A stretch of 64,000 bases of DNA from Chitinophaga varians (GCF_012641275.1 NZ_JABAIA010000001.1:434001-498000), one strand, 5' to 3'; positions 35,832 to 44,876 are shown, numbered from the stretch's first letter. Numbers and translations are program-made. Notes: generated by a model from the sequence alone, not told the origin.

Positions 35832-37493
35832 ATGCGTACACCCAAACTATCGACTATTCTATTACTGGCCGTAATTGCAGCGCTTTTTTTCATTCCTTTC
35901 CTGGGGCGTGTGCATTTGTTTGATTGGGACGAAATCAACTTTGCCGAGTGTTCGAGGGAAATGCTGAAGCTGGACGATTACACCAGGATTTATGTCAACT
36001 TTAAACCTTTTTGGGAAAAGCCGCCTATGTTCTTCTGGATGCAGAGCTTGTCCATGAAAGTATTTGGCGTCAATGAATTCGCGGCCCGGTTTCCCAATGC
36101 CGTTTGTGGTATTGTGACGCTGATCGTACTGCTCATTTGTGGTACCAGGTTATACGACAGAAAATTTGGTATTCTCTGGGCGCTTGCTTTCGGTGGTTCC
36201 CTTTTCCCTAATATGTACTTTAAATCCGGTATCATTGATCCGTGGTTTAACCTGTTCACCTTCCTGGCGCTCTTCTATTTTATATTATATCACTGGAAAA
36301 GGAATGGCTTTGACAAAGAAGGGTTAAATAAAAAACCGGTGTTCTATGCCGTATGGTCCGGCGTTTTTATGGGACTGGCCATCCTTACCAAAGGGCAGGT
36401 AGCCCTGATGGTGTTCCTGATGGTGCTGGGCATATATTTCATCTACAACCGGTTCAGGATCTATTTTAACTGGTGGCATGCACTGCTGTTCCTGATTGTG
36501 ACGGCTTTGGTCACTTTGACCTGGTACGGCTACGAAACGGCTAAAAACGGTCCGTGGTTCATCACGGAGTTCCTGAAGTACCAATACCGTCTCTTTACCA
36601 CCCACGATGCAGGACAGGCGGGCTTTTTCGGCTATCACTATGTAGTGCTGCTCATTGGCTGTTTTCCGGCCTCTCTTTTTGCGATCCCAGCATTCTTTAA
36701 GGGACGCTATACCAGCCGGTATGATAAAGATTTTAAAATCTGGATGATATTGTTGTTCTGGGTGGTAACAGTGTTGTTTACCATCGTGCAATCCCGCATT
36801 ATCCACTACTCGTCCCTGGCCTGGTTCCCCGTTACCTTCCTGGCTGCCTATTCCTTCTATAAATGGGACAGGAAAGAAATGGACTACAAAAAATATGTGG
36901 GCGTATTAACCACCATCCTGGGAGCGATCATCGCCATCGTACTGCTGGCGGTTACGCTCATCGCCTTAAACATCAAACGACTGATACCCTACGTCCACGA
37001 TACCTTCGCCCAGGCGAATATGGCTGCCGATGTACACTGGAGCGGACTGGAAGGTTCAGTAGGCATTTTAATGGTGGTGACTATCATCGTGGGATTAATA
37101 CAGTTGCGCAAACACGCCTTTATCAAAGCTGCCACCACCTACTTTGTCGGAACAGGGCTGGTTATTTTCATGGCCGCCGCCATCATTGTCCCCAAAGTGG
37201 AAAAGTATTCACAGGCCGCCGCCATCGAGTTTTTCGAGCAACGCCAGGGTGAAGATTGTTATGTGACCTGCCTGGGTTACTGGAGCTACGCACCATTCTT
37301 CTATACCCACAAAGAGAAACCAACGAATCCAAATTCTTACGAGGAATCCTGGCTGTTGTCAGGAGATATTGACAAGCCCACCTATTTTGTTACTAAAGTA
37401 GACCGGGTGGATGATTACAAACAGTACTCCTTAAAAGAACTGTATCGTAAAAACGGGTTTGTGTTTTTGAAGAGAGAAGTGCCGGTGAAATAA
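35832..37493 (+). CDS. Glycosyltransferase family 39 (ArnT/PMT-like) membrane protein
   Basis: The protein has 553 residues from the ATG at 35832; a start at 35772 would lie within the promoter. It has about 11-12 transmembrane segments. The periplasmic loop after TM1 has DWDEINFAECSREM (acidic pair D31/D33-E34), the catalytic site of GT39 enzymes, which move a sugar from a polyprenyl-phosphate donor to lipid or protein. Further on are FKPFWEKPPMFFW and ILTKGQVALM. The C-terminal 100 residues form a soluble domain. The acceptor (lipid A, protein or glycan) is not known. It is monocistronic, with a strong promoter and terminator. Confidence 0.9.
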   Translation: MRTPKLSTILLLAVIAALFFIPFLGRVHLFDWDEINFAECSREMLKLDDYTRIYVNFKPFWEKPPMFFWMQSLSMKVFGVNEFAARFPNAVCGIVTLIVLLICGTRLYDRKFGILWALAFGGSLFPNMYFKSGIIDPWFNLFTFLALFYFILYHWKRNGFDKEGLNKKPVFYAVWSGVFMGLAILTKGQVALMVFLMVLGIYFIYNRFRIYFNWWHALLFLIVTALVTLTWYGYETAKNGPWFITEFLKYQYRLFTTHDAGQAGFFGYHYVVLLIGCFPASLFAIPAFFKGRYTSRYDKDFKIWMILLFWVVTVLFTIVQSRIIHYSSLAWFPVTFLAAYSFYKWDRKEMDYKKYVGVLTTILGAIIAIVLLAVTLIALNIKRLIPYVHDTFAQANMAADVHWSGLEGSVGILMVVTIIVGLIQLRKHAFIKAATTYFVGTGLVIFMAAAIIVPKVEKYSQAAAIEFFEQRQGEDCYVTCLGYWSYAPFFYTHKEKPTNPNSYEESWLLSGDIDKPTYFVTKVDRVDDYKQYSLKELYRKNGFVFLKREVPVK

Positions 37494-37506
37494 CCGGTCA
37501 TGCGAT

Positions 37507-37550
37507 AAAAAGGAAAGGCGTTGAAATAATTTCAACGCCTTTCCTTTTTT
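37507..37550. terminator. Bidirectional terminator
   Basis: A 20-bp perfect stem (37507-37526 with 37530-37549) is flanked by A and T runs on either side. It separates the convergent GT39 and oxygenase genes and can stop transcription from both. Confidence 0.92.
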
Positions 37551-37569
37551 ATATTTTTAAGCAGTTAAG

Positions 37570-38439
37570 TTATTTCTTTTTCTTCTTCCCGGAGAAAAAC
37601 CGCAATATCTTGCTCACCACTTTATCATTTGATCCCAGCATACCTTTGATTTCCGTGTAAACGGCCACCATGGTATTGTCCAGCTTCACCATGAATTTCT
37701 TTTTCTCTTCGCCCGGGCGTACCATGTAATGTGTAGCTCTGCGGAAAGGCTGGGCTTCTTCGGTATAATAATACAGTGCGATCGATCTTCTGTGACGGTC
37801 TTCGGGGCAGGTAGTAGGTTCCGGATGTCCGTGATAGGAATCGGCGTCTGTATTAAAGATCACGCAACGATTAAAGATGGGCAGCACTTTCTTTTCGCAA
37901 GCCTTCATCTGTGTGTCCCACAGTTCCAGCTTACCGCCCCACTCCTCTACCCAGTCGGGGTTGAGGTATACCAGCACGTTTACCCGGCGTTGCCAGTGAC
38001 GATGGTGCGGGTGTACGGTGAAATCGGCATGTATGTTCAGGTAACCGCCTCTTTTGGACTGATGTATGCCGCCACCTTCCAGGAGATCGTCTTTCATCAG
38101 GCCTTTGATGCCGGTCAGCTCGCTGAGAAACGCCAGAAATTCAGGAGAATTCAGTTCGTTGATCGTTTTCCTGATAGTGGCCGGCAAGAGGTCGAGTTTA
38201 TTCAACCCGGCTTTATTTTCATTGTAATGGACGTAGTTGATCCACCCTTCTTCCTCATTTAATTTATCAAACTCCCGGGCGCAGGTGGCCAGAACATCGG
38301 GGTTCATGAAATTTTCCAATACAATATGAGGATAAGGACTGGCTCCCTGGTAATCTTTGCTGAGCGTAGGCAACTGAGCATTCCAATGAGCGTAATCGAA
38401 TAATTGCGTGTTTTCCGCTGTTTCAGTGATAGTTTGCAC
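37570..38439 (-). CDS. 2-oxoglutarate/Fe(II)-dependent oxygenase (prolyl 4-hydroxylase-like)
   Basis: This 289-residue cytosolic protein has the double-stranded beta-helix iron site: H-x-D in LNIHADFTVHP, distal His in DSYHGHPEPTTC and the 2OG-binding Arg in HRRSIALYYYT. The upstream segment SPYPHIVLENFMNP is the common family start. The C-terminal 60 residues (after ATHYMVRPG) are basic and end in a Lys-rich tail. Family members hydroxylate proteins or small molecules; related ones are often linked to glycan clusters. The substrate is unknown. The upstream gap (38440-38679) shows no gene. Confidence 0.88.
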   Translation of the reverse strand: MQTITETAENTQLFDYAHWNAQLPTLSKDYQGASPYPHIVLENFMNPDVLATCAREFDKLNEEEGWINYVHYNENKAGLNKLDLLPATIRKTINELNSPEFLAFLSELTGIKGLMKDDLLEGGGIHQSKRGGYLNIHADFTVHPHHRHWQRRVNVLVYLNPDWVEEWGGKLELWDTQMKACEKKVLPIFNRCVIFNTDADSYHGHPEPTTCPEDRHRRSIALYYYTEEAQPFRRATHYMVRPGEEKKKFMVKLDNTMVAVYTEIKGMLGSNDKVVSKILRFFSGKKKKK

Positions 38440-38679
38440 TTCTTGAGTTTTTAGGCATGACCTTCAAAGGAGCCATAAATATAATGTAAATATTATTCGT
38501 TTCAGCAAGGGGATCGTCAAATTATTTTCCGCCGGGGCCAAACCGTCCCGGTTAAGGGCTTACCCGCAATGATCGCACATCTCCAGCGGCATTTAGCGTA
38601 AGAGCCCGCTACACAGGAAGAGGACAACCGGGGCATTGACAGCATCCCCGCTACCAGGTATTTTGAAACGTGGCTTATT

Positions 38680-39666
38680 TTACTTGCCGAAGTATATCGA
38701 ATATCCCACCCATGGCCTCTCTTCTGCCCCTGTGTATACTGCATAGGCAAGCGTGGTCCTGTCTTTTTCCTCCTTCGCCGGACGAACAAAAACAGCCTGA
38801 GTGCCTTCTCCTGCCGCTGTTTCCGCGGTAAACGTATTACGCAGGTTCGACAGTTTTCCGTCTTTAATACTGTAAACACCCTTTTTACCGGCAGCCAGGA
38901 CCACCTGATCATGCGCGTACGTCAATCCCACAAAATCCAGTTCAGGGTCCACTGCTACCAGTTCAAAGTCTTGTCCGTCACGGGTTTTCCAAATACGGCC
39001 TCCTTCACTGGCCAGGTAATAGTCACCCTCAGGCGTGCGTACGATACCGTTAGGGTCCATGCTCCCGTGTTTGCTTTCGTCGTACGCCGTGCGCTTCCAG
39101 GTGTCTCCGTTATAGTGCAGCAGCTCCCGGGAATGAGCGCCAATAGCGTAAACGTCGTTCGCAGCAGAACCGGCAAAATGCGTGATATATTTTCCGTCAT
39201 GCTGACTCACAGGCGTTTCCTGTTGTGTCCAGGTTTGTCCATCCCACCGGTAAACATGCCCCGAGTAGGTCCCTACAAAAATATTAACGCCGTCCGGCGA
39301 CCAAATGGATGTCCCGTTCTGAACAGCATCCAGGCAGTACATCTTCCAGTCCATTCCGCTGTTACGGACATCGTCGTGGTCCAGGTCGTAAGGGGTTTTA
39401 ACCGCATTTTCAGGAAATTTGACATCAGCCGTAGTGTAGACGTTCCCGTAAGAACTGCAAACCCATATATCGCCCGTAGCAGACACCCATACATCATAGA
39501 TACTGTCTCCGTTATAGAAAATCACGGTTGACTTCACCTTGGGGCCCGAAAAATCATCATGGATTAACTGTCCCGGATTATCAAGGCTGCCGTCGTCCTG
39601 GATAATCAATGCCAATGCGGTTTGGGGTCTGAGGCCATTGACGACTTTCAAAAGTTGCATGTTCAT
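38680..39666 (-). CDS. Beta-propeller-like cytosolic protein of unknown function
   Basis: The protein has about 328 residues from the ATG at 39666; ATGs at 39708 and 39660 are also possible. It has no signal peptide. Repeating beta segments of the type GDIWVCSSYGNVYTT, NIFVGTYSGHVYRWDG, YYLASEGGRIWKTRDG and LAAGKKGVYSIKDG suggest a six- or seven-bladed propeller (WD40/BNR-like). No catalytic motif was found. The gene lies 62 bases downstream of another unknown gene in the same direction, so the two may form an operon. Confidence 0.65.
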   Translation of the reverse strand: MNMQLLKVVNGLRPQTALALIIQDDGSLDNPGQLIHDDFSGPKVKSTVIFYNGDSIYDVWVSATGDIWVCSSYGNVYTTADVKFPENAVKTPYDLDHDDVRNSGMDWKMYCLDAVQNGTSIWSPDGVNIFVGTYSGHVYRWDGQTWTQQETPVSQHDGKYITHFAGSAANDVYAIGAHSRELLHYNGDTWKRTAYDESKHGSMDPNGIVRTPEGDYYLASEGGRIWKTRDGQDFELVAVDPELDFVGLTYAHDQVVLAAGKKGVYSIKDGKLSNLRNTFTAETAAGEGTQAVFVRPAKEEKDRTTLAYAVYTGAEERPWVGYSIYFGK

Positions 39667-39728
39667 AGGTCTGTTATGTTTTAAAAACGATCCCGTGAAA
39701 ATAGCCATATTTTAATAAAATTCCACCC

Positions 39729-40286
39729 TTACCGCCCTATCGAACGATGGCGCCAAACGGCTATTACGTTCGTGTCCGCGTGATCTTCGCCAGGATTGTT
39801 TTCCAAAAGGGCCTTCCTGATAGCATAAGCTTTTTCATAATTATCGATCAAACCCACCTCATTTAAATCCCGGGGGAGGAATGTTTCATCAAATCCGCCA
39901 CAGTTGGTCAGCGCGCTGGTATCGTAGTATTGGTCCAAAAGATCATAGCCAAGAAACTCAAAACCATCCAGGTGAATCAGGGAACAATCTGATTCCGGTT
40001 CGATCACCACCGCCAGGAGATTGAATTTTTCCCGGCCGGCCACTTTCCGGAGCACATATTCCAGTGTTCTGAACAACCCTGTTTCATAGACATTCTCCAG
40101 CACGATCTCTTTCCAGTCTTCTTCACTGTCCCTGTCCGGCTCTACCAGCAGTTCATTTAAACCCATATCCAGGGAAACCAGTTCTGTCAACTGTTTCAGC
40201 CGGCTCCATTGAATATATTTGGACCATGAAAAACCTTTCGTATTATTTTGATCAAATCTGGCACGTGCCGTGTACAAATAGGTCAT
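39729..40286 (-). CDS. Hypothetical acidic cytosolic protein
   Basis: This 185-residue protein was not recognised. It is acidic with no membrane segment or signal. Conserved-looking stretches are ARFDQNNTKGFSWSKYIQW, FNLLAVVIEPESDCSLI and FEFLGYDLLDQY. The C-terminus is basic (AVWRHRSIGR). It is followed by the propeller-like gene and could be its partner; an immunity- or chaperone-like role would be a guess. Confidence 0.6.
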   Translation of the reverse strand: MTYLYTARARFDQNNTKGFSWSKYIQWSRLKQLTELVSLDMGLNELLVEPDRDSEEDWKEIVLENVYETGLFRTLEYVLRKVAGREKFNLLAVVIEPESDCSLIHLDGFEFLGYDLLDQYYDTSALTNCGGFDETFLPRDLNEVGLIDNYEKAYAIRKALLENNPGEDHADTNVIAVWRHRSIGR

Positions 40287-40476
40287 TTCAGTAGCGTGTT
40301 ATTTTTTCAGTGAGCCATTATTAAAATTGATCTTCCAAAAATAATCGGAATCTGCATAACACCCGCTTAACATCTATATTAATATTTCCGTATACGATGA
40401 ATCTATCGTACATTCATGCGTTATAACAAAAGGAAACTATTTTTTTTATTGCCGGTACCACTACTTTCCACTGCTA

Positions 40477-41436
40477 ATGAGACTTAATTTCTGGCGCTAT
40501 TTGTTTAAAACCGATGACCATTACACCTACACTCCGTTTGACAACGGCGTTGAAGTGCTGAACTTCTGGCCGGGACAGGCCAGTAAGGACCTCTGGCTGT
40601 ACCGTTTTGTCACCGCCAGATTTGAAGACATTCTGGATAAAGAGAATTCACTGTTGCTGGCATCGCTTTTCGGAGACAAGTCACATATCAGGAAAAGTCC
40701 TTCCAAAACCAAAGTGTTCTTCTCCGGTGAAAATCTTGCGAGGTTCCGGAGATACCGCGATTATTGCGCTGATTTCGTCGATCTGTCCCTCGGCTCCGAT
40801 CACATTAATCGTCCAGGATATCTCAGGTTCCCCTTGTGGATAATGTTTTTATTCGAGCCTGACAGCACCTATGAATCTATCAAAGCGAAACTAGATAGTA
40901 TTAAACAAAACAGCGGGAACATCATAGCGGCCAAACAACGTTTCTGTTCCCTGATTTGCAGCCATGATAAAAACGGCAACCGGAAAAAACTATTCAACCT
41001 GATCAGCACAGTGGAAAAAGTGGACAGCGCCGGTAAGTTCCTGAACAACACGGATGCCCTGAAAACGGTGTACCAGGATAACAAAGTAGCGTTCCTCCGG
41101 CAATACAAGTTCAACATATGCCCGGAGAATACCAACCGGCATGGTTATGTGACAGAGAAAGTCTTTGAAGCGATCGTGAGCGGTTGTATACCCATTTATT
41201 GGGGAGATAACAATCATCCCGAACCGGACATACTCAATAAAAAAGCTATCCTCTTTTACGACAGGAAAAATCCTGCGGCCCTTTTACACCAGGTAAAAAC
41301 ACTGCATGATAACAGGGAAGCCTATACGGAATTTATTATGCAGGACCGGTTTCAGCCCGGCGCCGCCGATCGTATTTATGAGATGTTTACTGCCCTGGAA
41401 CATGGCATCAGGGCAGGATTGACCAAACCCCGTTAA
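40477..41436 (+). CDS. Glycosyltransferase family 10 (alpha-fucosyltransferase-like)
   Basis: This 319-residue cytosolic protein has the GT10 donor-binding signature in its C-terminal half: YKFNICPENTNRHGYVTEKV (starts about residue 210) followed by FEAIVSGCIPIYWG. Upstream, TKVFFSGEN and RPGYLRFPLWIMF match the acceptor-domain motifs. GT10 enzymes transfer fucose from GDP-fucose to GlcNAc in Lewis-type structures. No other fucosylation genes are near. The gap of 11 bases to the Crp/Fnr gene means they may be co-transcribed. Confidence 0.9.
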   Translation: MRLNFWRYLFKTDDHYTYTPFDNGVEVLNFWPGQASKDLWLYRFVTARFEDILDKENSLLLASLFGDKSHIRKSPSKTKVFFSGENLARFRRYRDYCADFVDLSLGSDHINRPGYLRFPLWIMFLFEPDSTYESIKAKLDSIKQNSGNIIAAKQRFCSLICSHDKNGNRKKLFNLISTVEKVDSAGKFLNNTDALKTVYQDNKVAFLRQYKFNICPENTNRHGYVTEKVFEAIVSGCIPIYWGDNNHPEPDILNKKAILFYDRKNPAALLHQVKTLHDNREAYTEFIMQDRFQPGAADRIYEMFTALEHGIRAGLTKPR

Positions 41437-41447
41437 GATCTGTCACT

Positions 41448-42035
41448 ATGGATGAGATAACTGCCTACCTGCAAACGAAGGCCGGCCCTTCTTTTCAGCC
41501 GGATGATCCGGAATGGGCCAGCCTTGTGGACAGCGCCAGCGTTCGCACCTATAAAAAAAACGAAGTCATTCTGAAAAAAGGCAAAAGAAGTGAGGAAGTG
41601 CTGCTGACTGTAGAAGGCATCCTGGCCTCCGAATTCAGTATGGAAGATAAAACGGTGATCGGCCGGTTCTTTCTCCCCGGTGCCCTTTGTACCAACTTCG
41701 ACAGCCTGCTGATGCAGGTGCCCTCCCGGTTTCAGATAGTGAGCGTTACGCCGTGCAAAATAATCAGTATGCCGGCGGTGGAGTTTCTCCGGCATTACTA
41801 CCGGAGCCATGGGCCAGGCGTGCTGTTCAGGAAGATGATCCTGGAGATGATGGCAGAAGATATCTGGTTGACCGATATGAAACTCCTCTACACTAAGGAA
41901 GAAATGGTGCATCAGCTGCGGGAGCATTACCCTGACATTATCCGGCAGGTGCCTTATAAACATATCGCGATGTACCTGGGCATCACCGCAGAAGCGTACA
42001 GCCGCATACTCAAAAAAAGCCGGCATAAAACTTAA
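41448..42035 (+). CDS. Crp/Fnr-family transcriptional regulator
   Basis: This 195-residue protein has a cyclic-nucleotide-binding-like beta-barrel (about 25-115: KNEVILKKGKRSEEVLLTVEG, RFFLPGALCTNF) and a C-terminal helix-turn-helix (about 155-195: QVPYKHIAMYLGITAEAYSR). The FNR Cys cluster is absent, so no iron-sulfur oxygen sensing. Bacteroidota proteins of this type usually respond to unknown ligands. It sits 78 bases ahead of the PhlG-like/MFS genes and may control them. Confidence 0.9.
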   Translation: MDEITAYLQTKAGPSFQPDDPEWASLVDSASVRTYKKNEVILKKGKRSEEVLLTVEGILASEFSMEDKTVIGRFFLPGALCTNFDSLLMQVPSRFQIVSVTPCKIISMPAVEFLRHYYRSHGPGVLFRKMILEMMAEDIWLTDMKLLYTKEEMVHQLREHYPDIIRQVPYKHIAMYLGITAEAYSRILKKSRHKT

Positions 42036-42113
42036 CCCCGATCAAGTTTTCCAAGCCCCTGTCCACTCTACATTTGATCTGTCATTTTAATCATTCATCA
42101 AAAAGAAGATCAT

Positions 42114-42800
42114 ATGAAGACAGGAACAACACTGGAGAAAGAACTTTTTACAGATATAGACCAGTTATTGTCAGCCAGGCCACTGCCGCTGGAAACAGGC
42201 ATCCGTCGTTTATCCAATGGCATGCTGCAGGTATCCGTGCGGACAGACCTTCACGGCTGCCGGGGCCGCATGGTGGACTGGTGGTTTAAATTTTTTGAGA
42301 CGACGCAGCATATCAAATGGTGGCACCCGCATGACCATGTGCAGCACGGCGGCTGGGACCAGCACTGGCAACGGCATGAGAACTACATCGGCGCCACTGT
42401 CCATGCCACCGAATCACTGGGCAGCATCCCTCCGGTCCCTGCCACTATTAAGTTCCACCATCCGGCGGAAGTATTCAATCCGCACCAGCTGGAGGTGGCC
42501 TATGCCCGGAACGAAGTCTCTGCCGCCGTATATGCCCGTATCGGTTTCGGAAAAGACACCCCGCTGGACGACAACGGCGATCCGCTTGACGGCTATATGT
42601 TTCACCTGTTGCGCGATACGGCGTGGGGCTGCGTGCTACGGAGCCGTTTTTATCTCGGCGCCCAACACCCCGTACCAGATGAGACAGGGCTGCAACTGAT
42701 GGTGCATTGTTATTCCGAGTTCAGTTATCTCTCCCACTTCCTGCCATCGCTCTACTACGCAGAAAATAAAAACGGCGACAACGCCCCTGTGCTCTGGTAG
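42114..42800 (+). CDS. PhlG-like (2,4-diacetylphloroglucinol hydrolase family) C-C hydrolase, copy 1
   Basis: This 228-residue cytosolic protein has the family motifs MVDWWFKFFETTQHIKWWHP followed by HDHVQH, a mid-region H-rich HENYIGATVHATES, and a C-terminal MVHCYSEFSYLSHFLPSLY. In PhlG these regions hold the zinc ligands and the phloroglucinol pocket. The known enzyme cleaves an acetyl group from 2,4-diacetylphloroglucinol. Here the substrate is unknown; a phenolic polyketide is the natural guess. It is followed 27 bases later by an MFS exporter and a second PhlG-like gene. Confidence 0.8.
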   Translation: MKTGTTLEKELFTDIDQLLSARPLPLETGIRRLSNGMLQVSVRTDLHGCRGRMVDWWFKFFETTQHIKWWHPHDHVQHGGWDQHWQRHENYIGATVHATESLGSIPPVPATIKFHHPAEVFNPHQLEVAYARNEVSAAVYARIGFGKDTPLDDNGDPLDGYMFHLLRDTAWGCVLRSRFYLGAQHPVPDETGLQLMVHCYSEFSYLSHFLPSLYYAENKNGDNAPVLW

Positions 42801-42827
42801 CCTTCTCTTCACCCGATCTTAAGACTT

Positions 42828-43952
42828 ATGCAGCAACTCTCTGTAGCAGGTACAGCTACGCTCCTGCTGACCAGCTGTCTGACCATTATGGTGGGAACCG
42901 CCATCGCGCCGTCGCTGACCATTATAGCTCCCCATTTACACATGGACACAATGGGCAAGTGGCTGATCACTTTACCTTCCTTAGGCGTGGTGGTATTTTC
43001 TCCGCTTGCCGGGGCGCTTATAGACCGCAGGGGCGCCTACACCGCCATGCAGGCCGGCCTTGCAGCCTATGGCCTGCTGGGCATAGCCGCCGTCTTTTCT
43101 TTGCCCCCATGGTTGATACTATGTACCCGCCTCCTGCTGGGAGGCGCCACCGCGGCGGTCATGGCTGCCGGCACCGCCTTGCTGGCCGCTCACTTTGCTG
43201 GAGAAGCGAGGCTTAAAATAATGGCAGCGCAGGGCATGGCCATTGAACTGGGTGGCGCCCTGTTCCTGCTGGCCGGCGGCATTCTGGGCGATATCGACTG
43301 GCGGCTGCCCTTCTGTATCTACCTGCTGGCATGGGCACTGTGGCTGATGATGACGGTCACCGTGCCGCGCAGCCCTCAGCAGCAGGGAACCACCCTCAAC
43401 GAAACAACAGCAGTGCCGGCGGCGGTGTACGGAATTGTAGCAGGAGCGGCGGCGGCCATGCTGCTTTTTTTCACCTGCATCCTTCAGCTGCCGGGACTGT
43501 TGCATCAGCGCTTTGAGTTCAGCGCCACGCAGACAGGCTACTATATGGGCGCGGTATCATTGCTGGCGGTGGCGGCCGCTGGCAGGCTAACGGTAATGGT
43601 CAAACGTATATCAGAACGGTTTACGCTTGTTACCGGATTTATAATGCTCGCGGCAGGAAACCTGTTGCTGAACAGCGCCGGCCAACTGTCGCTGCTGCTG
43701 CTCGCCGCACTGTGCCTTGGCGGTGGCTTTGGGTTCACCATACCCCTGTTAAATCATATGACCGTCAACGTTAGTACTGCCAACAACCGGGGCACCAGCC
43801 TGGGATACTATGCCATGGCCGTATTCGGCGGGCAGTTCCTGGCTGTCTTCGTCGTAATGCTGCCGCACCTTTTCCTGTTCACCGGTATCGGCGGTATTAT
43901 CATCTCCCTGATCATCATACTATCATCGACAAAAAAGAATCAATCATCCTGA
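42828..43952 (+). CDS. MFS transporter
   Basis: This 374-residue membrane protein has 11-12 transmembrane segments. It carries the MFS motif-A region GVVVFSPLAGALIDRRGAY between TM2 and TM3 and ARLLLGGATAAVMAAGTALL-like glycine-rich TM4. The drug/proton antiporter (DHA1) layout suggests export of a small aromatic or hydrophobic compound. The position between two PhlG-like hydrolases argues that it exports the same class of compound. Confidence 0.88.
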   Translation: MQQLSVAGTATLLLTSCLTIMVGTAIAPSLTIIAPHLHMDTMGKWLITLPSLGVVVFSPLAGALIDRRGAYTAMQAGLAAYGLLGIAAVFSLPPWLILCTRLLLGGATAAVMAAGTALLAAHFAGEARLKIMAAQGMAIELGGALFLLAGGILGDIDWRLPFCIYLLAWALWLMMTVTVPRSPQQQGTTLNETTAVPAAVYGIVAGAAAAMLLFFTCILQLPGLLHQRFEFSATQTGYYMGAVSLLAVAAAGRLTVMVKRISERFTLVTGFIMLAAGNLLLNSAGQLSLLLLAALCLGGGFGFTIPLLNHMTVNVSTANNRGTSLGYYAMAVFGGQFLAVFVVMLPHLFLFTGIGGIIISLIIILSSTKKNQSS

Positions 43953-43963
43953 AATATATTTTT

Positions 43964-44596
43964 ATGAAACCAGAAGAAGCAAACCAACTCCTCCAACCCG
44001 GCTACCTGCCTTTTGAAGCCGGTTATCAAAGACTTGACAACGGCATCCTGTTGGTCGCAGCCCGCAGCAGCCTCATAAACGTAAAAGGGCATATGATCGA
44101 CTGGTGGTTCAGCTACGTGCATACCACCGAACAATACAAACAATGGCATCCGGAAGACCATGTGTACAGCGACTGGATCGGTGAACGTGGCACCGGTAAG
44201 TATATCGGCGGTACCCACATCGCCCATGAGAAGCTGGGCGGCGATACAGTACACAAACTGAAAATCAATTTCCGCTCTCCTTCCGAGCTGCTTGCTACCG
44301 AACATTTTACGGCAGCAGGTGTCAGCACCGCTGTACATGCACGCCTCGGAGAAGACGGCGCACCGGGATGGACAGCTAAAATGGTGCACCTCGTGAGAGA
44401 CACGTCCTACGGATGCGAAATGCGAAGCCGCTTCTGGCTCGGCTGCTTCGCTGATAATGAACTGGAGAATGACTATGACACACGCGTACGCATATATCCA
44501 GACGAAGTGGGCACCGGTTTACAGAAACATTGCCACGAAGAAATGAGCATCCTCGGACAGTTCCTGCCGGCGCTTTATCAGTCATATCATCTATAG
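43964..44596 (+). CDS. PhlG-like C-C hydrolase, copy 2
   Basis: This 210-residue paralogue of the protein at 42114 shares HMIDWWFSYVHTTEQYKQWH followed by PEDHV, IGGTHIAHEKLGG and the C-terminal HCHEEMSILGQFLPALYQSY. It starts 11 bases after the MFS gene. It keeps the HCHEE metal-binding stretch more like PhlG than copy 1 (HCYSE), so the two copies may differ in activity. The operon ends in a hairpin at 44601. Confidence 0.85.
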   Translation: MKPEEANQLLQPGYLPFEAGYQRLDNGILLVAARSSLINVKGHMIDWWFSYVHTTEQYKQWHPEDHVYSDWIGERGTGKYIGGTHIAHEKLGGDTVHKLKINFRSPSELLATEHFTAAGVSTAVHARLGEDGAPGWTAKMVHLVRDTSYGCEMRSRFWLGCFADNELENDYDTRVRIYPDEVGTGLQKHCHEEMSILGQFLPALYQSYHL

Positions 44597-44600
44597 ATAA

Positions 44601-44638
44601 CATCGCAGTGCCGGTCGTTAATGCCCGGCACTGCGATG
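44601..44638 (+). terminator. Strong hairpin at end of the PhlG/MFS operon
   Basis: A 14-bp perfect stem (44601-44614 with 44625-44638) with a 10-base loop begins 4 bases after the stop codon. It lacks a T run, so it is either a Rho-type/RNA-stabilising hairpin or a weak terminator. Confidence 0.55.
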
Positions 44639-44668
44639 TCCGCAATCGTACGTTTACCGGATGTTTAA

Positions 44669-44839
44669 AAAACTTATAATTCCCAGTGGCTGAAGGAGTT
44701 TTACTACCGGATCACACCCGGCATCCCGATATTTATCATAGCAGGCATGCTCGCGATCATCATTGCGCTTTTAACGGTGAGTTCACAGGCCATCAAAGCA
44801 GCGCTCACCAATCCGGTTAAAAGCATCAAACCGGAATAG
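44669..44839 (+). pseudogene. C-terminal remnant of an FtsX-type ABC permease
   Basis: The last 56 codons of an FtsX/MacB-like permease remain: WLKEFYYRITPG, then a transmembrane segment IPIFIIAGMLAIIIALLTV and the family ending SSQAIKAALTNPVKSIKPE. A TAA lies just upstream in frame and no N-terminus is present. It resembles the end of the intact permease at 45670 (AALADPVKSLKAE), so it may be debris from a former tandem permease array. Confidence 0.75.
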
Positions 44840-44876
44840 GCCGCTGTTTTTTTTTCGTATAGTGTTTTACGTAAGT

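Noticed and set aside
38517..38912. A 131-residue minus-strand frame
   Set aside because: It overlaps the end of the propeller-like gene in another frame and has an Arg-rich, feature-free translation.
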